Origin: Euryarchaeota archaeon UBA19
Lineage (GTDB): Archaea > Thermoplasmatota > Poseidoniia > Poseidoniales > Thalassarchaeaceae
Reading direction: 5' to 3'
Length of the DNA stretch: 44,668 bases
NCBI GenBank assembly: GCA_002502175.1
Contig: DAPQ01000002.1
Coordinates: 1-44,668 of the forward strand
Shown here piece by piece: positions 41,182 through 44,668 of the stretch. Position 1 is the first letter of the stretch, and each line of letters begins with the position of its first letter. The notes under the pieces were generated by a model that did not search any database, had not been told where the DNA came from, and saw nothing but the letters and a program-made list of their open reading frames with translations. The position numbers and the translations under genes were made by a program.

Positions 41182-42402
41182 ATGGAAGACCGAGAATGGC
41201 TCATGGATAGGCGATTTGCCGGCATGAATCTCGGTTTGCAAAGAATAGAGTTGTTACTACAGAAGATGGATAATCCGCAATTGGATTTCCCATCGATTCA
41301 TGTCGCCGGAACAAATGGAAAGGGAACTCTTTGTGCCTTTCTTTCCAGCGCTGCGGCAAATAGCGGATTGAAGGTCGGTCTGTTTACTACCCCCCATCTT
41401 GTTGTCATTGAAGAAAGGGTTCGTATCGACGGAGAGGTAATTGATTCGCGGACTTTCGATCAGCATCTTTCTGCGGTTCGTGCTGCTGCTGTAGAAGTTG
41501 GAAAAGAATTAGGCGAAGAACCAACCTTCTACGAATGTACATTTGCAATCGCTATGCTAGCCTTTTCTCACGCTGGCATAGATCGAGCAATAATCGAAAC
41601 CGGTTTAGGCGGAGTGGGTGATGCGACTTGTTTGGTCGATGCTGACCTATGCGTCATTACCACCATTGGCCTCGACCACACCGAAATACTCGGGGATACT
41701 CGTGAGCAAATCGCTCGCGCTAAAGCTGGAATTCATCGTGAAGGTGTGCCAATGGTGGTTTACCATCCCGGAGATGAATCCGTTTTGGAAACGATTGCCG
41801 AGGTAGTCGGTGACGACTTGTATGTCCATGAGGGATTAGAAATTGACAATTATTGGGAAGATTGGTTCATTTTTGCAGGGTATATCGCTACAACATTTGG
41901 ATGGGAATTACCATCAAATGATATCAATTGGCCTGGTCGTTCTCCAAATTGGCCACCCAAGGAATTGTTCAATTCAGAAATTAGGATTAGCGCTGCTCAC
42001 AATGCCGATGGTTTGCAGGCCGAATTAATGTCAATTCAAGAGCCGACAATTCTTCTCATCGGAGTTACTCAAAAGGCCAATTTGGAAGAGACTTTAGCCG
42101 ATGTAACGAGTGAAGTTTGGCATATGCCAACATTCCGTCACATCATCGTTACAGAACCAACTACTGGGAGAAATCCTGCGGTGGATGCAGAGGAGCTCGC
42201 GGATCTGATTTTTTCAAATAGATTGGACGAAGCAAAAATCGAAAGAGATCCAACAAAGGCTCTTGAAATCGCCGAAATCATGTCAAGGCAAGCAGCTTGT
42301 AGCATCTCCGTTATGGGTAGTGTATATCTTGTTGGAGATTTGCTAAAGTTTGCTGTAGAAAGAAGCGATGGCGACCTTTGGGAGCACCTGCGTGTACATT
42401 GA
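41182..42402 (+). CDS. folC: Folylpolyglutamate synthase / dihydrofolate synthase
   Basis: Mur-ligase-type enzyme that adds glutamate to folates or dihydropteroate. It is 406 aa. The ATP-binding P-loop HVAGTNGKGTLCAFLSSAA is at residues 41-60. It is followed by GLFTTPHLVVIEERVRIDG, and later by IIETGLGGVGDATCLVDADLC with TTIGLDHTEILGDTREQIA, all typical of FolC. The C-terminal ligase domain is shorter and less conserved than in bacteria. The substrate in archaea may be a modified pterin, which the sequence cannot settle. The start ATG is 14 bases after an inverted repeat, without a strong ribosome binding site. Confidence 0.93.
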   Translation: MEDREWLMDRRFAGMNLGLQRIELLLQKMDNPQLDFPSIHVAGTNGKGTLCAFLSSAAANSGLKVGLFTTPHLVVIEERVRIDGEVIDSRTFDQHLSAVRAAAVEVGKELGEEPTFYECTFAIAMLAFSHAGIDRAIIETGLGGVGDATCLVDADLCVITTIGLDHTEILGDTREQIARAKAGIHREGVPMVVYHPGDESVLETIAEVVGDDLYVHEGLEIDNYWEDWFIFAGYIATTFGWELPSNDINWPGRSPNWPPKELFNSEIRISAAHNADGLQAELMSIQEPTILLIGVTQKANLEETLADVTSEVWHMPTFRHIIVTEPTTGRNPAVDAEELADLIFSNRLDEAKIERDPTKALEIAEIMSRQAACSISVMGSVYLVGDLLKFAVERSDGDLWEHLRVH

Positions 42403-42437
42403 GAATCAAAAGGGATGACCCACTTCGGAGGCCAAGT

Positions 42438-42764
42438 ATGACATCCAAGGCAGAGGACAAGGTCGAAATTGTTGTCCAGGTTGAGTCTAAGGACACTAGT
42501 TCCAAAGTCATCCTCATAATGCTGATTATCGTCCTTTTTGGATTGGTAATTGCAGTAATGATGAGAGGCGGTCCAGATGCCCTTCTATCGAATGATGAAG
42601 ATAGAGGGGTTGGAAATTGTGGCGATGGTATAGACAATGACAAAGGAGGTCAAGCAGACCGCGATGACCCTGATTGCTATGCAAATCCAGAAGTTTGGGA
42701 GGGCTATGACCCGAGTCGTACAGAGGCCAACCGAGATAACGACCCACCTGGTGGGCGACCCTGA
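42438..42764 (+). CDS. Small single-pass membrane protein with a DGxDND-type acidic motif
   Basis: A 108-aa protein. Residues 1-25 are charged (EDKVEIVVQVESKD), one membrane helix follows (VILIMLIIVLFGLVIAVMM), and the outside part has NCGDGIDNDKGGQADRDDPD with a second cysteine next. This Cys-bounded D/N/G segment resembles repeats found in bacterial and archaeal exported proteins and may bind calcium or form a disulfide. The end is proline- and charge-rich. ATG 42438 is chosen because GGAGG precedes it by about six bases; the longer frame overlaps folC. It is followed closely by the deaminase gene. Function unknown. Confidence 0.7.
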   Translation: MTSKAEDKVEIVVQVESKDTSSKVILIMLIIVLFGLVIAVMMRGGPDALLSNDEDRGVGNCGDGIDNDKGGQADRDDPDCYANPEVWEGYDPSRTEANRDNDPPGGRP

Positions 42765-42773
42765 GGTGAATAG

Positions 42774-43211
42774 ATGAGTTTGAAGTGGGATGCACGATTT
42801 CTTGACCTAGCGAAACATATCTCAGACTGGTCGAAGGACCCTTCTACCAAGGTCGGCTGTGTTGTGGTTGGAGAAGACAGAGAAGTTCGTTCAACCGGAT
42901 TCAATGGTTTTCCAAGAGGAATCGAAGATACCGCTGCTAGGCTTAACGACCGTAGTCAGAAGTATCCAATGATTTGTCATGCCGAAGAAAATGCGATTAT
43001 GCACGCGGCTCGAATCGGTATTTCACTCAAGGATTGTACTGCCTACGTTACTTGGCCACCTTGCTCACGATGCGCTCGTTCTCTGATTCAAGCCGGAGTT
43101 AAGGAAGTAGTATATCCTGAAGATTGTGAAATTCCAGAGCGCTGGGAGGAAGACTTCGCAATCGCAACCAGTATGTTCACCGAGTCCGGAGTGAACTATC
43201 GCTCAGCCTGA
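42774..43211 (+). CDS. Deoxycytidylate (dCMP) deaminase-like zinc enzyme
   Basis: Probably converts dCMP to dUMP for thymidylate synthesis. It is 145 aa with the cytidine-deaminase fold: N-terminal SKDPSTKVGCVVVGE and GFNGFPRGIED, the zinc motif CHAEENAIMHAA, and WPPCSRCARSLIQAGV. The spacing and the FNGFPRG segment favour dCMP deaminase over free cytidine deaminase or tRNA-editing enzymes. GAGGTGA precedes the ATG. It converges on the P-loop kinase gene with one base between their stop codons. Confidence 0.9.
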   Translation: MSLKWDARFLDLAKHISDWSKDPSTKVGCVVVGEDREVRSTGFNGFPRGIEDTAARLNDRSQKYPMICHAEENAIMHAARIGISLKDCTAYVTWPPCSRCARSLIQAGVKEVVYPEDCEIPERWEEDFAIATSMFTESGVNYRSA

Positions 43212-43212
43212 T

Positions 43213-43779
43213 TTATTCAGAAAGCATAACCCAGAGTTCCTCTAGGTCTGAATGTAAGTCCTCAAGACTTCCATCGTTGACTAATACGAGATCGGCTAGG
43301 GCAGCGGTTGCATTGAGGGCTTGACCAGATTCATCTTTTGCAACAGCTTCCTTCTCTTCATTTGCGAAGAAAGTCTCTCTGTCAACAATATCTCCTGTTC
43401 TTGCACGAGCCTGTGCTCTTTGCCAGCGGGCATCCATACCTGCACGAACTTCGATCAGAATGAAATCATTACGTTCCTGTAAGGCCTCTACTTCTCCCGG
43501 TGTTCTAATCGAATCGATTACTGCATTCTTTCCGTCTAATCTCTCGAGTAGCATTTCTGCTAGAATTCCCGGTCCGCCGCTTCTGCGTAATTCATTTCCG
43601 CCATTGATTAGATTCTCTCGAGATTCTTCGATTCCGTTCTCTTTGAGATGAGCACGTATGGAATCTGAGCATGATTCACTTGCCAATCCCTTGGATACGA
43701 GAAAGTCCACTACGGTTGATTTTCCTGAGGCATAGCGTCCAGTCAGACCGATTAGCACATGACCCCGAAAGGTTGGCAT
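43213..43779 (-). CDS. P-loop nucleotide kinase-like protein (AAA_18/UPF0200 or dephospho-CoA kinase type)
   Basis: A 188-aa NTP-binding protein. The Walker A loop GLTGRYASGKSTVVDFL is near the N-terminus. VIDSIRTPGEVEALQ and FILIEVRAGMDARWQRAQAR follow, as in archaeal UPF0200/AAA_18-type kinases related to dephospho-CoA kinase. A cluster of charged residues around RETFFANEEKEA fits the lid region. The substrate is not known; a CoA- or nucleotide-metabolism role is an inference from the fold. It lies 13 bases downstream of the helicase-type gene, so it is probably in one operon with it. Confidence 0.8.
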   Translation of the reverse strand: MPTFRGHVLIGLTGRYASGKSTVVDFLVSKGLASESCSDSIRAHLKENGIEESRENLINGGNELRRSGGPGILAEMLLERLDGKNAVIDSIRTPGEVEALQERNDFILIEVRAGMDARWQRAQARARTGDIVDRETFFANEEKEAVAKDESGQALNATAALADLVLVNDGSLEDLHSDLEELWVMLSE

Positions 43780-43792
43780 TCAATATCGCTTT

Positions 43793-44668
43793 CTAACTCC
43801 AATAGCGCCTAGTCTTTGCATATTGCAGTTCTGCGTTGTGTATGGCACGAAGTAATGCGACTCGATTTCCACGTGATAAACCTCTCAACAATCTAGTTGC
43901 TGTTTCTTCACCTACACCCCTTCCCATCAATGCTAGAACGGCATCATGCCCGTGGGTTTGAATTAATTCAGCGTTCTTCTGCATCCTTGCACGTTCCTTT
44001 GGGTCATCGCTAGTTACCCATCCGCTTAGCATAGATTCCATGCGCTCTGGTGAGCAAGCCCGCATAGTGCCTCCACAATTAGTACAGGGTTCGATACGCT
44101 GCTGCATACGGCCAACTCTGCTTCGTGATTTATCTTTGCAATTGAGACAGATTAACACTGCTCTTTCTGCCATTAGTCGAGTCTCTAATCGCTCTCTGAG
44201 TTGTACGTCAGACCATGCAGGTAGAAGTAAGTCACGTTCAGATTTTGGTGATAATCCGAGTGGTCCATTGGGAGTGTGGAAAACCTCCACCTTTCCTTGT
44301 TGGATGTCTCGAATTAGATCCATTGTTCCCTCAATGTCCATCCTTTCATGGAATAATTTTGACAGGGCTTCCTCAACAACTGGGGTGCCCCGATATCTTT
44401 GCATCAGACCTTGCATATTGACTCGACGTGGATCTGCTGCCTTTTGCAAAACACCCATTTTCCTAGCTACTTGTACCATCCTCCATCTAAGTGCTCTACC
44501 ATTAGGAATTGTCATTCTGAGGATGGCTTCAAGTGCATCTGGGGAAGTTGTTGTCAACCATTCAATGACATGAGCGGCCGTTGTTCCTGGAACTTGGAAT
44601 GCAATTCGATATGGGTCGACCAGAGTAGTACCCATCTTTCCTTCCCGCATAGAACCCATTGCCTGAAT
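43793..44668 (-). CDS. lhr: C-terminal part of an Lhr-type ATP-dependent helicase (partial at right edge)
   Basis: The frame stays open to the window edge, so the N-terminal helicase motor lies outside. The visible 290 or so residues match the C-terminal region of archaeal large helicase-related proteins: RRVNMQGLMQRYRGTPVVEE and LFHERMDIEGTMDLIRDIQ, a likely zinc site (CLNC ... CTNCGG) about 100 residues from the end, and the closing segment GRGVGEETATRLLRGLSRGN with YAKTRRYWS. Lhr proteins unwind DNA or RNA-DNA hybrids in repair. An ATG at 44659 is internal and should not be taken as the start. The assignment rests on the C-terminus alone. Confidence 0.72.
   Translation of the reverse strand: MQAMGSMREGKMGTTLVDPYRIAFQVPGTTAAHVIEWLTTTSPDALEAILRMTIPNGRALRWRMVQVARKMGVLQKAADPRRVNMQGLMQRYRGTPVVEEALSKLFHERMDIEGTMDLIRDIQQGKVEVFHTPNGPLGLSPKSERDLLLPAWSDVQLRERLETRLMAERAVLICLNCKDKSRSRVGRMQQRIEPCTNCGGTMRACSPERMESMLSGWVTSDDPKERARMQKNAELIQTHGHDAVLALMGRGVGEETATRLLRGLSRGNRVALLRAIHNAELQYAKTRRYWS

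Noticed and set aside
40995..41210. Plus-strand frame of 71 aa opposite the 5' end of the protease gene
   Set aside because: Overlaps the upstream region and start of the protease gene and runs into folC in another frame; composition unlike a real protein.
41078..41225. N-terminal extension of the presenilin-like protease to 41225
   Set aside because: The extra residues are Arg/Ser-rich, run through the inverted repeat and overlap the folC start.
44040..44573. Plus-strand frame of 177 aa opposite the Lhr-type gene
   Set aside because: Shadow of a recognisable gene on the minus strand; Ser/Arg/Ile-rich with no motif.
1..44668. CRISPR arrays, insertion sequences, integrases, attachment sites, rRNA
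   Set aside because: No regularly spaced direct repeats, transposase or integrase motifs, tRNA-edge duplications or rRNA stretches were seen.

Overview
The window looks like a chromosomal segment of a mesophilic archaeon of the Thermoplasmatota, most probably Marine Group II (Candidatus Poseidoniales). That placement is an inference from gene content. The archaeal markers are ribosomal protein L15e, aIF1A, RIO1, a Dim2/Pno1-type KH protein, a DUF63 protein, a GxGD (presenilin-type) protease, an Lhr-type helicase C-terminus, and a tRNA-Tyr with an intron at 37/38. They sit beside bacterial-looking metabolism: complex I subunits, bacterial-type SerRS, and methylcrotonyl-CoA carboxylase. Very large exported proteins with CARDB/PKD/NEW3-like repeats, moderate GC and dense gene packing fit the same group. 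Many genes are preceded by GAGGTGA-type ribosome binding sites, and some start with GTG or TTG.

Layout. 1-2.9 kb: possible C-terminal end of an unknown gene, ftsZ (minus), tRNA-Tyr, a small unknown gene, rpl15e and a PRC-barrel gene. 2.9-17.8 kb: about 15 kb of five exported or membrane proteins on the plus strand. These are an 859-aa PKD-type receptor-like protein with a cytosolic zinc ribbon, a 1455-aa exported protein with its overlapping membrane partner, a 1497-aa membrane-anchored subtilisin whose cytosolic tail is a RING-like zinc finger, and an 891-aa NEW3-type protein. 17.9-29.8 kb: a compact nuoABCDHIJ1J2KLMN operon, with no nuoEFG. 29.9-32.1 kb: the archaeal aIF1A-rio1-KH translation/ribosome biogenesis cluster. 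32.1-33.4 kb: DUF63 membrane protein. 33.5-38.0 kb: leucine-degradation genes (carboxyltransferase, methylglutaconyl-CoA hydratase-like crotonase, biotin carboxylase, separate biotin carrier). 38.1-44.7 kb: DUF4126 protein, serS (minus), presenilin-like protease (minus), folC, a small membrane protein, a dCMP-deaminase-like gene, a P-loop kinase (minus) and an Lhr-type C-terminus running off the right edge.

How it fits together. The cell seems to degrade protein outside (membrane subtilisin, adhesion-like surface proteins), catabolise branched-chain amino acids inside (methylcrotonyl-CoA carboxylase genes), and pass electrons to a complex I that uses a donor other than NADH through EFG. Points most worth a second look: the subtilisin with a cytosolic RING-like finger; long insertions in NuoH and NuoI, two subunits that touch each other; an acidic C-terminal tail on aIF1A resembling the eukaryotic eIF1A tail; and a recurring class of 6-8 bp intergenic stem-loops, one of which buries a ribosome binding site. 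No CRISPR array, insertion sequence, integrase or rRNA was seen. No stretch above 300 bases lacks a gene.
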